NCBI GenBank assembly: GCA_015501595.1
Contig: JADNRX010000310.1
Location: forward strand, 1 to 64,000
Reading direction: 5' to 3'
Origin: Hymenopellis radicata
Taxonomy: Eukaryota > Basidiomycota > Agaricomycetes > Agaricales > Physalacriaceae
Length of the DNA stretch: 64,000 nucleotides
Numbering within the stretch: the stretch's first letter is position 1; every line of letters begins with the position of its first letter. A program made the position numbers and the translations under genes. A model generated the notes under the pieces. The model made no database searches, was not told the DNA's origin, and worked only from the letters and a program-made list of their open reading frames with translations. Positions 30,601 through 40,484 of this stretch are shown here, piece after piece.

Positions 30601-32053
30601 ACGAGTGGAGTCCGACTACAAGATCGTGGGAACCACCACATTCGGTGTGCGTCCAACTCTGCTTGGGCCATCCTGACCGCCTTTTCCATCTCCGGAAAGC
30701 GCGGGGATGTATAACACTCTCCATAGACACGCTGACGATGTGCACCTGTGTACGGAATCCCCTCAAACCCAGCCAATTGCAAGTCGTTGAATTGAGAGGT
30801 CGTGAAGTTGGACACGATGACCTCCAACAGCCGTCGATGCGCAAATTGGGATATCTCGAGCTGTGGCGCATCTGATTCAGGACAGGGACGACCACCGCAG
30901 TGCATGGGGACGGACAGAGTCGGCATCTTCCAGACATTTGTAGAGAAGATGGGGTTGTCGCGAACGAGGTCAAGCTTCGCATCGTCCAGTTTCCTGGCAC
31001 ACGTTTACACGTCAAAGCGTGAGGGTATTTCTTCCTGAACAAAGTCGGGTCGCCGAAGATAGTCACGAAACAGACGATTGCTGTCGGCGATGGATTTCAC
31101 TGCGGATCCAGAATAGTGCCAGTCGACCATAAGAAACTCTGTAGCAGACTTGAACGGATCGAACCAGGGACGTGTAGGAGCCTTCATGTCCTTCTTGCTC
31201 ACTCCATACACAATCAAATCATCCCTATCTTGATACACCTGTCCGCCCCGGAACGCCCCAACTTCCGCAATATCTTCCAATGACATGTCCTCCTCGGGAA
31301 GTCGGGAAGGCCAAGACGTATATACCCGGCGGATACCAAATTCATCGACTGCGCTGACAGTGACGTCGGGAATGAGGGGAGAAGGGGTTCGAACATCAGG
31401 CACAGGCGAGGCAGGAGGGCTGGCAGCTGGAACTTCTGGCACAGCGAAGAGTGGCGCAACTGTGATAATTTAACTGGGGCAAGCGAGCTCGGGATAAAAT
31501 CCTTCAAAGCTTGGGGTACACAACGTATTCGCTTTCCAAGAGGAGGGGGAGAAGGAGTGCGAGCACGAGGAGGACGAGAAGGAGTGCGAGCACCAGGAGG
31601 AGAAGGACTGCGAGCACGAGCAGCAGCTAGAGGCTCGCCGTCCAGTTCATACTCCATAGGCCCGGCACCAATGTCCAAGTCGGCTGGAGCGGTGGCATCC
31701 ACATCCATGGCCATCTCAGAATCATTATCAGCGTGAATTGATGGGGCGGTTCGCATGGAGACATCCTAAGAACAGTTTAGTTTAGATCAAGCAGAACATA
31801 AGCAAAAAAGACATACATCCTCTGGCTGTTTAGCTTTTCTTTTGCCCAATGTCTTCGCGGCATTCGCAAGTCCTCCCTGCAAAGTTCTAGATGCTTTCGA
31901 AACCGAGGCAAGAAGACTTTTCTTCTGCGGCTTGATGGGCCCTCCTGCCATTTGCTGCAGATATTTCTTGCACGCCCGGTTGTGAGCGTTGACACTGACA
32001 AGATTGTCTGACTTGAGCTGGGCATTGCAGTAAACGCATCTGGATTTCGGCAT
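27649..32053 (-). mobile_element. Plavaka-type (CACTA-like) transposase gene, mutated copy
   Basis: The ATG at 32053 gives a zinc-finger start (MPKSRCVYCNAQLKSDNLVS, then NAHNRACKKYL). Pro-rich linkers (PSPPGARTPSRPPRARTPSP) follow. The family signature DEFGIRRVYTSWPSRLPEED and LMVDWHYSGSAVKSIADSNR comes next, then VWKMPTLSVPM, FCYSADYVEKVLLACIRSLG followed by ECPCPRCMVKKK, LHEWEIGAW, RVLSIFHVKARHAGSGGKY, and LVPNFVHRKTNN. The C-terminus is very acidic (DDSDEDDDEDDD) and stops at 27649. Several canonical introns are present. Two lesions are visible: a frame change near 31455-31475 and an in-frame TAA after PSRFDV near 31011. The copy is therefore unlikely to make full transposase. I could not fix terminal inverted repeats. 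Confidence 0.78.
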
Positions 32054-32059
32054 TAGCTG

Positions 32060-32134
32060 CGACTTGCAGTCGGGGCAGCTCCTATCCCGGGCCTCGGTTT
32101 GTAACCGTAGAGCAACCGTCCCGGCTTGTAGTCG
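32060..32134. repeat. Palindromic CGACTTGNAGTCG motifs before the Plavaka start codon
   Basis: CGACTTGCAGTCG at 32060-32072 and CGGCTTGTAGTCG at 32122-32134, the second followed by AGTGAC. The first lies 7 bp upstream of the ATG at 32053. The same motif precedes the next gene. Probably transposon subterminal repeats or a regulatory site. Confidence 0.6.
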
Positions 32135-32359
32135 AGTGACGGGGTGGTGGTGGGAGGGAGCGCAAAAAAGCCTGATTTGGCTCAAGCCACGTGCTTCGGC
32201 TGCGCGGCAGAAAGTCTTGCAATCGTCCTTTCAATTGAAGATTGCACAACGAATAAATTCCAGACGGTCTAAAGATTCAGTGGAAAAGTGTACATTAATT
32301 GTGGCATTCTGAGAGTACAACGTTGATCTAATAATTCTAAAAAAAATTCAGAAACTGTT

Positions 32360-34537
32360 TCATAGTCCGTGTGGTAGTACAGGCGCCCTTCTGAACCATG
32401 CTACAAAGCACCCGACGTAGTGACGCGCGAGCCTATGCTCGAACTCATTAAGGATCGCGATGCTGACATCCTTCGCAGTTTCTATTGCAACGGCACGCTC
32501 AATGGTTCCGGCGGTCATCTTTTCCATCTTTGTCCAACCTCGCATGATGCGGAATAGACCCAACAATGCACCCCGACGTTCCTCGTTATCGGACGAGGCA
32601 AAGCCAGCACACCCAACATCAGGACCTTCGGGAATGAGTCGGCCATTGAAATGGGGATGCAACCGAGAATGCGGATCTCGCGGTCCCCGGTACTTGAGGC
32701 ATCCAACTCGTCAAATGGCTGACTTGTTTGCTCAAAGTTGGCGGGCTTGAATTGGTAGCAGAGTCGATCGAGGGCTACGAGCTCGTATCTAAAGTTGATC
32801 TCGAATAATTCCCAAAAGATCTCCGAAATGACGTTCTGCGGTAGCGGGTTGGGCAGAGGTTGATCTCGCCACAAGACCGTGGCCGTCCCCATCTTCGAAA
32901 GATCGATAGTACCCTGTTCAAGGGTTAGTTGACGAAAAAGAAAGCAGTAGAAAGGGTACCTCTAGCTTCCCAGCCTTCATACAGTCCATCAACTTGGTTT
33001 GCACGTCATTCCTCCGCTGCGAAACAAATGAATCGGGCTTATTCCCGAAGCTCTCGATTCCGAGTAAATCGCGCCACGACGTTGGGCTGAGCGGTTCGAA
33101 CATGGGGGAACTAAGTCGGTAATGGAGTGCGTGTCGCAACTTGAGGTATACCATGATATAAGCGTCACGAAGCGCCGGAGTTGTCATTGCAGCGATAAAG
33201 CTAGGATCAGGCAAGGCGTAACCACGGTTGACCTTGGGATTAGACCTGGCGTTCTGGTCAAAGTCCTTGCCGATGTCGCGCGAGGCTCGCATCCACTCAG
33301 GAAGAGAAGGTGGCACGAGAGGCGAGTTGACGTCGACGAACTTGTCGCGGGACTGATTGCCTTGCTTTTGCTTTTGGGAAGGGCGCGAAGAATCTAGCAA
33401 GGGAATTGAGAAACGGCTAACGATCGATGCCAGTACTTACAAGGTTTGTGTCTCGAATCGGAAGATGCACGAATGTTTCTGGAAGGTCCGCTACCCCCCG
33501 AAGTGCCATGCACAGAAACCTGCTTCTCGTCTAGTTGAGGAGCTAGTGGCGCATCCGCTACTCCCCAATTGCTGCCCGGCGAGGCCCTGTCGTGCGCGAA
33601 TTTGGCCATGGCGCGGTATCTCTCGAGATCGTAAGGTTGCCCTGTGAAAATGACTGGGTGTGGGACAGCGGCGTCCATGTACTCGCGGGTTGTGAGAGGT
33701 TCCTCGATCCACCGGTCAACACGAACCGCATCTGCTCCATCTATGGGACGAACAAGCCAGCAAGGTATCCCAGCCCTAACCAAATTCTCAGCATTGTCGA
33801 GGTTGTTGACATACGCCCCAACAACGCCACGGAGAGGGGAGTGCTTTGCCGTGGAAGACATAAACTGTTCCCGAGCCTCGCTGACCCACGCGATGCGAGC
33901 ATCCAGCTCCAAACAAGTACGCTGAGTTAGGCGCCAAAGCATAAACGTTTCGTCGCGGGTCATTGGATTTGCGAGGCGCCCAGTGTAATATTTGAGTCGA
34001 CCAAGGTGCGTGGCGATGACCTGGTCGTCCCTCACTCCGTTCTGAACATCCTTCGTTAAACTCCTCCGAACGCAGCATTCCAACCCTCCTTTGAAACTGC
34101 TTGATTTCACCCTCCATAATCTGACGCCATTCCGTCTTGACAAGACCCAGTGTATTAGATGGATTGTCGTGATCCAGGACTTGGAATGCCTGATCAAACG
34201 GCATCACGGAGAAAAGCCACCGGCCAGAGTTATCGGCGGATTGGAAGGGATTCGGAAGATGGTATTAACGCGAGGTGCCCAACAGCAGGGTGAAAGATTT
34301 GGGCAGTATTCAAGGGATCGTCAAGGCCGAATGTAAAGTCCGAGTACATGCGAATGCTACGCGTCTGAACGGGGGAGGGGCAATGAAATCCATATTGAGG
34401 GACGTAATGAAAAGTTTTAAATCTTGGTAGCGCTTGCCGACTTTGCCTTCAAAGCTACGGACTGTGCTGATTGAGTCAATGAACATTGATGTAAGATACG
34501 ACTTACTTGGTCCACGCCCAGCCGTCGAGGACACCAT
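32360..34537 (-). CDS. Uncharacterised basidiomycete protein next to the Plavaka gene
   Basis: The likely start is ATG 34537 (MVSSTAGRGPS, then intron gtaagtcg). Segments in order: PRFKTFHYVPQYGFHCPSPV, RMYSDFTFGLDDPLNTAQIF, HPAVGHLALIPSSESLP, RLKYYTGRLANPMTRDETFM, LWRLTQRTCLELDARIAWVS, GAYVNNLDNAENLVRAGIPC followed by WLVRP, LVPPSLPEWMRASRDIGKDF, PLSPTSWRDLLGI, VISEIFWELFEINFRYELVA, and the end RLARHYVGCFVAWFRR with a stop at 32360. I recall proteins of this appearance as repeated hypothetical families in Agaricomycetes but cannot name a domain. It is in the same orientation as the transposase and shares its upstream palindrome, so it may be a second ORF of the same element. Exon joins near 34050-34200 are not fully resolved. 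Confidence 0.55.
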
Positions 34538-34539
34538 AA

Positions 34540-34628
34540 CGACTTGTAGTCGAATGATGTACGGTGCTTGTGTCGATGTCACTGCGACTTGAAGTCGGAC
34601 AGTAGATCCAAGTCGCCAACTTGAAGTC
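34540..34628. repeat. Palindromic CGACTTGNAGTCG motifs before the second gene
   Basis: CGACTTGTAGTCG at 34540-34552, CGACTTGAAGTCG at 34585-34597 and CAACTTGAAGTCG at 34616-34628, the last again followed by AGTGAC. The first is 3 bp upstream of the ATG at 34537. Confidence 0.65.
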
Positions 34629-34755
34629 GAGTGACAATGGTTTAGGTAAAGAAGCAGGACTTGTGTCCTAAAGTGGACAATGCCGGCTTACCGAACCGAC
34701 CAAACAACGTCAACATCAGTTGGCGCTTGATGCGCTTATCCCGCCCTCGTTACCA

Positions 34756-34870
34756 CCACCCTTGACCTCGGACTCAGTCCGGCAAGGGCTGGCTGGCCAG
34801 TGGTCGACTTATGCCGCTACCGCCCTTCGCGACTGTAACTCTCCACTGTCATTGCCAGACAGGCCTCTTT
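34756..34870 (+). repeat. Dispersed repeat, copy 1
   Basis: ttgacctcggactcagtccg and gctggctggccagtggtcga reappear with few changes at 37650-37760 in the same orientation. Each copy ends near ctgtcattgcc / ctgtcattgtc. Probably parts of transposon ends. Confidence 0.7.
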
Positions 34871-35531
34871 CAATTGCGCGTTCAGCCTCGATACGGCACG
34901 TTCCTCGTCGCGCTTCATTGATCTGGAATTGAAAACTTGTTCAGGGAGCTTGTCGGCCACTTCGCGGCCTCGGAACGCAGCGCCTGAATCTGCTGGGGGC
35001 GAGTTTGTCTCTTTACTCATCATTCTGTATGCTTACGAGCGGAGAGACTGTCGGGAGCCTATATTGGGGAGACTGTCGAAGATGTGTGCCTGAAAGAGCC
35101 GGCTGAGTAGCTGGAGTCGTGTGCGTGAGGGTAGCCTGAGGGTAGCTGCCATACATAAACGGCCTGCGCACCAATTCGTATTACATTCATGTAGACCAGA
35201 ATGCTATTACCGTGACACCGTGCAACAACATTTCGAGAGACACCGGAGCACATCGCCACAGCACGCGCGATGCAAGCTTGGGTATACGAAGGTAAACCAA
35301 GCATCACGTCCTCAACAAGTCACTCTTGTTTTAACACACAGGACACCCCCTCATCAGCCTCCACCTCACATCATGCTCACTCTCAAAGAATAAATCAGCT
35401 CTCCATCCAACGTTCCCAAGACTCGACACTCACAAAGCAGCAATCTTCCCACTCAACCCCCGCCCCGACGATCCCAATACCCCACACCCCTCAACACCGG
35501 ATCCGGCTGGGGCGGCAGGTCATCGCCTCCG
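34871..35531. other. No gene recognised
   Basis: Short open frames only, with no domain or paralogue support on either strand. Confidence 0.4.
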
Positions 35532-36450
35532 CTACAGCACGAAGCATGCGACGTTTCGACATAGGAACAGGATCATGAGCGTCTGAGGTGCTTCCTGGAG
35601 CGACCGTGTGCATATCGGGCATTTCCCTTTCGCTGAGAACGAACACATAAACCACCTGCGTGCGCGGAAGAGAGGACGACTTGAAGAATCCACTCGTCTG
35701 GTTATTATCCAACGTCCTCGATAAGTCGAGCTGTCGCCGTTCAAAATCATCTAGCACCCATCCAAGAGGGACATCTGTAATTGAAAGTCTTGCAGGATCT
35801 TTATGTGCCCTTCCTTGAGCCCAGGGATCTCCAGTCCGTTCTTGATGCGTCAGATTAAGCGAATGGGATTGATCTCGGGGCTCTCAAGAAGACCACGATA
35901 AAGGCTATTCCCTTTCATCAGCGACAAAGTAAGGAAGAGGGCTGTAACGACGTACCAGGTCGACTTTCCGAATACTGCAACAAGTCTTCCCATAGATCAT
36001 CATCCGCTTGTTCTTTAGCGAATTCGATAGCCTGAAATGCAAGTTAATAATATTCGCGTACAAGACCAAAAGAACAGACCTGGTGAACGTCGCTGAATCT
36101 TTCAATAATGAGCGTCAACGCTTGCTTGTTGTCACCCAGTCGTCCAAGCAGTTACACCATTTCGGAGATGCTTGTCTTGACAGACCCGGTACGCCTGAGA
36201 TGTACGGTAAGTTCCTTCGTGATAAGCTGCCATCATAAAGCGTACCCTCTCCAAGCTGTAATCCGTACTAGCGCGTAGGAAATCAATCAGCCTCGGTGGC
36301 GAGTATTCCGAATACAGTTTCAGTTACAGCAATAGATGTCAGTAAAGTCATACAGCACACGAAAGCATACCAATTTGTCCACATGCTGAGAAACCAGATG
36401 CGAATCCCTCGACTCTAGCTGGCGTACAACATGTTCAACCTGCAAAGGAA
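35532..36450 (-). pseudogene. VPS41 C-terminal fragment
   Basis: VPS41 is a HOPS-complex subunit for vacuole/endosome fusion. The minus strand gives VEHVVRQLESRDSHLVSQHV followed by DKL, then LLGRLGDNKQALTLIIERFS, AIEFAKEQADDDLWEDLLQY, ESPEINPIRLIRRIKNGLEI, PGLKEGHIKILQDFQLQMSL, ILNGDSS, DLSRTLDNNQTSGFFKSS, and the RING-like end KCPICTRSLQ with LMILFLCRNVA. At least one base is missing between NGDSS and DLSRTL (near 35725). Stops fall between some blocks that are not explained by introns. The N-terminal beta-propeller and most of the middle are absent. Confidence 0.75.
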
Positions 36451-37053
36451 GTGGGTCCTCTACGGCCTACACTCAGGTTCGGGAGCCTGACAAGTCGTGG
36501 GGGCTCACGATCACATAGTAACACTTTCCAGTGGGGACCTCGCAACCTGGTCATTACACCCCCATGACTGGTAGTTGGTGACGCTCAGGGCATCAGCAGC
36601 AAGCTCTCTCCGAAACGCAGAAACAATTCGGAGTAGAAGAATTCGAGCAGATTGGCAAAAAATTCACTTCGGATTGGCACCTAGACACGACGTGGGAACC
36701 CATGCGACATAGTTGAGAAACCAGACTTCTTCAGTAAGTATAAGTCGAAGTGGTGAAAACATGCCCCTCCCTGACCAGCTCTTCTTTCAGCTGGTCTGGA
36801 TCCTCCACCACCTCACTATCGTCGTCTCGATCAAATACATGCGGCTGTACATTCGATATCAGCCCAGTGTTCCAACGTGCAAGCATACTGTATACATACC
36901 GCTCGGTCTAGTTTGTCGGTGCATCGAGCACACTCTTCTCCTAGTAGGAGGTCAGTCAGACAGTTTTGATCAGTAATATACACTTACGATAGAAGCGATT
37001 AGAGCACCACAAACTCGTCTTTGTTGTCCTGGCGCAAACGAAGTCCTCACGAT

Positions 37054-37458
37054 TTATTTTATATCGCTCGCTGATGTGAGACCAGAACCGACTGAGCTGG
37101 TTCTCCTTGTTGGGCTGTTTCTTATTCGCCTCTGGTTCAAAAAAACTTGGAGCCTTCCAGCTAAGCCATTTCCATTAGTGAAAGAACAACCAACAGTGGC
37201 AAACATACTTTCGGTGAGCGTAAAGTCCATGCTCATAAGATACTTTGTACTGCAAGCCTTGTTCTGTGCGTCGCACGGCAATAATACTCTCTGGTCATAC
37301 AAGTCAGTGCGCAGCAATGGACACAGCTCCGGTGACTTACCAACAGTATCAGGGCGGCGTGGTACCATATGATGCTGTGTCATCATGCGATAGCGCTGCA
37401 TTTTAGTGGGCGGCGGCCGCTGGGTTTGGGGTCGCGGGGCGTGCTTTGTCCTTGCCAT
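37054..37458 (-). CDS. Unassigned open frame
   Basis: A 134-codon frame with an ATG start (MARTKHAPRPQTQRPPPTKM), basic and Pro/Arg-rich at first, then RRIRNSPTRRTSSVGSG. A different frame of the same strand reads EPEANKKQPNKENQLSRFW and HISERYKINREDFV, which looks more protein-like. I cannot decide between them. DNA from 36451 to 37053 holds further short pieces (FDRDDDSEVVEDPDQLKEEL) without a recognised family. Confidence 0.2.
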   Translation of the reverse strand: MARTKHAPRPQTQRPPPTKMQRYRMMTQHHMVPRRPDTVGKSPELCPLLRTDLYDQRVLLPCDAQNKACSTKYLMSMDFTLTESMFATVGCSFTNGNGLAGRLQVFLNQRRIRNSPTRRTSSVGSGLTSASDIK

Positions 37459-37644
37459 TTCAGACGGCGGGCTGAGTGTCGTCTAGTTGACTGCGCCGGC
37501 ATATATATGGGAAAATATGGCACCTTCTTGTGCTTCTCACGCCACAGCTTCCTATTCGAAATAGTAAATGAATATACATGTACAGAACGGAGATAACTTA
37601 ACTGTGTCGCCTAAGGATAAACAACCTTAGGTTGTCGTTTGTAC

Positions 37645-37760
37645 CACCACCACCTTGACCTCGGATACAATCCGGCAAGGATGGCTGGCCAGTGGTCGAC
37701 TACACGTCGCCATTGCACTTTGGGCGACTCGACTACATGTCGGCGCTGTCATTGTCAAGA
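37645..37760 (+). repeat. Dispersed repeat, copy 2
   Basis: Same-orientation copy of the repeat at 34756-34870 (ttgacctcggatacaatccg, ggatggctggccagtggtcg). It also contains CGACTACACGTCG and CGACTACATGTCG, near-palindromes that resemble the CGACTTGNAGTCG motif. Confidence 0.7.
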
Positions 37761-38009
37761 TCAGTCCCTTAAGGTACAATCTGGCAAGATTGCGGTGAGT
37801 CACTGTTGTGTTGGGTGAATGGCTGTGTGGCGCATTTACTTCCTTTCGCTTGCTATCACATTTTCAGTACGCAGATCTGAACTTGGAATCACGGAACGGG
37901 TCTCTCGGTTTTGACTGTTGTACTAAATTTTACAGGCCCGGAGACTGCTCGGTTCGCTCGTTGCTCGGGTCGCAGCTGTCTCGTTTTGGATACAGCTCAA
38001 CACCCAGAT

Positions 38010-38560
38010 TCACGTGGAGGGGGACACGGTCGCGTATAAATTGGGGTTGGACGCGTCCATTCCCTCTCACCATCTCCTCCCATCTCTCTCTCCGCGATAT
38101 GGCGAATGGCGAACCAATCTTGCTCCTTCCTGGCACAACTTGCCTTCTTTTTTATATGATCAAGATAAATGGGATGTGAAGGCACCGCACAAGAGCTTCG
38201 CCCGTGGCTGGTTCCTCGTGAGGGTACGCTTTTGTCTTCAGGGTGTGCGCTTGCTGACGCTTGATTAGGTGTTTTCTCACATCTTCCTCGGGAGCGGAGT
38301 CCCCCCCCCCCCGGCGATACCGACTCTGAGTGCTCCTACGACGAAGACGCTGAGAGCAAGAAGTATAAAGGCAGGGCTCCGATCGGCGCGGTACATGGAA
38401 TGACGAACGTTAAGCCTGAACAAATCGCCTACGCAGCAGGCCAGGTTGGTCTTCTATTTGCAGACATGCACAACATGACATGGTTTTCCAGGCTGCTTTC
38501 GCCCTTTCTGGGGTCAAGACAAACATGCAGCTGTGGCTTTCCTATTTTGGGTAGGTGTGG
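38010..38560 (+). pseudogene. DUF6698-like protein fragment
   Basis: Plus-strand pieces WDVKAPHKSFARGWFLVR, a 45 bp intron, then VFSHIFLGSGV and, after a 12-C run, KGRAPIGAVHGMTNVKPEQI followed by AYAAGQ. This order (a lysine-rich lead, a Y/F-x-HIF motif, then HGM-x-V-x-P-x-x-IAY) resembles DUF6698 proteins, which are multi-copy in Agaricomycetes. The reading frame is not continuous through the C run at 38301-38312, so the copy is probably dead. Function unknown. Confidence 0.4.
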
Positions 38561-38639
38561 CGTGAGCAATCTGGCCGTCTACATTTCAATGTCTGACACC
38601 TTACCCCACTATCCCTTCACCTTTTCCCTCATGTCTTTC

Positions 38640-39377
38640 AGCGCTTTCCGTAACTGTACCCCGGCCTCACCTTCCGACTTCTATGAAGATCCGGATCTGC
38701 TGGACGATTTGGAAGAAGAAAGTGAGGTCTGCGCTGACTGGGACTCCTCCAGCCGCACAGACAGCCTAGATGGACAGGCCAATATACTGGCTGCAGCCTC
38801 AAAATCGTGCCAGGAAAAGACGGACGCTTTCTTTAAATCGTGAGTTCTTTGATGCAGTGTGAACGCTAACGGACTCCTATGCAGTCTCATGATCAACTTC
38901 AACGACTTCTGCATTTCATCAAAATGGATTTCTGCGGGCAGCAATATCTTTACCATAAAGGACCTATCCCACGAAGTTGATTGTTGGATTGTAGGATGGA
39001 TTATGCAAGAGTACGTGTATTACTTCGGCTCGGGCTACCCCTCTTCATAATTACCTCCATAAAGGTGTGATGATGTTGACATGTACGGAAATCCAAGAAT
39101 AGGCAGGGCCTGTACGTGGTCGCACGCCTCCAAGATGCGGTCGGCTATGACCATAGGTTTCGGCTCAGACTGTGGACGCGTCCCTATGAGATGGGATGAT
39201 TCCAATGGCACAGGGAATCCTTCTTTATCTTTGCGGGTTGCTGCGTACTGCCGAGGACTGCGCCGACGGAAGATTCATCAGAATGAGAGCTTTTACTCAG
39301 CACACTCGTTTCGCCGAGGCGGGTGCCAAAGGCTATTGGTAGATCGTCGACCTGAGCCTTTGTGTTCAAAGTTGTGA
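38640..39377 (+). pseudogene. Crypton-like tyrosine recombinase, internally deleted copy
   Basis: An acidic lead (YEDPDLLDDLEEESEV) is followed by LMINFNDFCISSKWISAGSN and CWIVGWIMQE, YGNPRIGRACTWSHASKMRS followed by AMTIGFG, TGNPSLSLRVAAYCRGLRRR, then, fused directly, HQNESFYSAHSFRRGGCQRL. The last block is the H-x-x-R catalytic box; the whole catalytic R-box region between is missing. Homologous blocks occur in order in the longer copy at 59640-61100 (minus). Tyrosine recombinases cut and rejoin DNA through a Tyr nucleophile; this copy cannot. Confidence 0.65.
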
Positions 39378-40484
39378 CCACAGAGGCTGGGCTGCTTTCC
39401 AGGAGAGATTCAAATCCATCGAACCCTAGCTCATTGATGTTACTATTGTAATTGATATCTTCATTTTGAGAACTTGTGGAGAAGCACTTCCCATCGAGAT
39501 TTGAATGGTGGACATATATGCAGTCAGGGTTGTCAGTGAAATGTCAAAGTAATTATAGGCATGAGCCCACCCCCCGGATCGCACATTGGTAGCCTAAGCC
39601 TCTAGGTCGTGCATGCCATTGCCAAGAAGTTCAGAACTCGGGAAAAGGTCAGGTGACTGACGCGTCGCGTGGATGAGTTATTTGGAACTGTTTCCCTGCA
39701 CACCTTCCTAAGTTCCTTGTGTACGACCTTTTGAGAGGCCTTCCCTTTCTACCGTTGGAAACTGCCCTTAGGTTTGGGCAGAGAGGCGGCGGCATGACCT
39801 AGTAGTCTAATCCGTCCGTCCTTTTCTATACTGTGGAAGGTTCTAGGATCCCATCCTTCTTGACCGTTGATTGCTCCACCGTTGTATGGATATGGATCCG
39901 ACTGGTCTCTTGGGACCTCTAGTTCAGATTCGTTTCTGTTTTCCTTTGGCTGCTTCTGCTACTTTCTGTCCTTCCCTCCAGGCTCTGGTCCGCCCAGCAC
40001 GCTTCCAAGGCGGCGTTGCAGAACTTGACCCGCCCGGACCGACCACCTTTCCCCGGTTCTCTACCCTCTTTCCTCAGCCCTCAGCTTACTAGAACCTCTC
40101 ATGATGAAAAGCAACCACTCGTCTTCACCAAGCCGCATTCATCACAGGTCAAGATCTATGCGTTCTCTACCGAGATTCGTTGTGTCCAGGAGTCTGAGGA
40201 TGATGACAAAGTCCAGAAACTTGCATAATTACAACTTTGTGGCGCTTCCGTGGCACTTCCATCTTTATCCTCAATGAAGCCTTTGGCTTACTGCTTGGGG
40301 CACTGACCCCAACTTAAGTTCCGGCGAAGGCATAAAGCCTCTTCTTCACCAAAAAAAAAGCTAACAAGTCATCACTACTCACTAATCTTCACGGCCTACA
40401 GGCCACTACTATCCAAACACTTGTCGAAGTCAGCATCTATATATGAAACGCGATCAGATCTGTAAACGAGACTAGACTACAACG
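39378..40484. other. No gene recognised
   Basis: About 1.1 kb with only short frames. An A tract lies near 40350. No repeat found elsewhere in the window. Confidence 0.4.
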
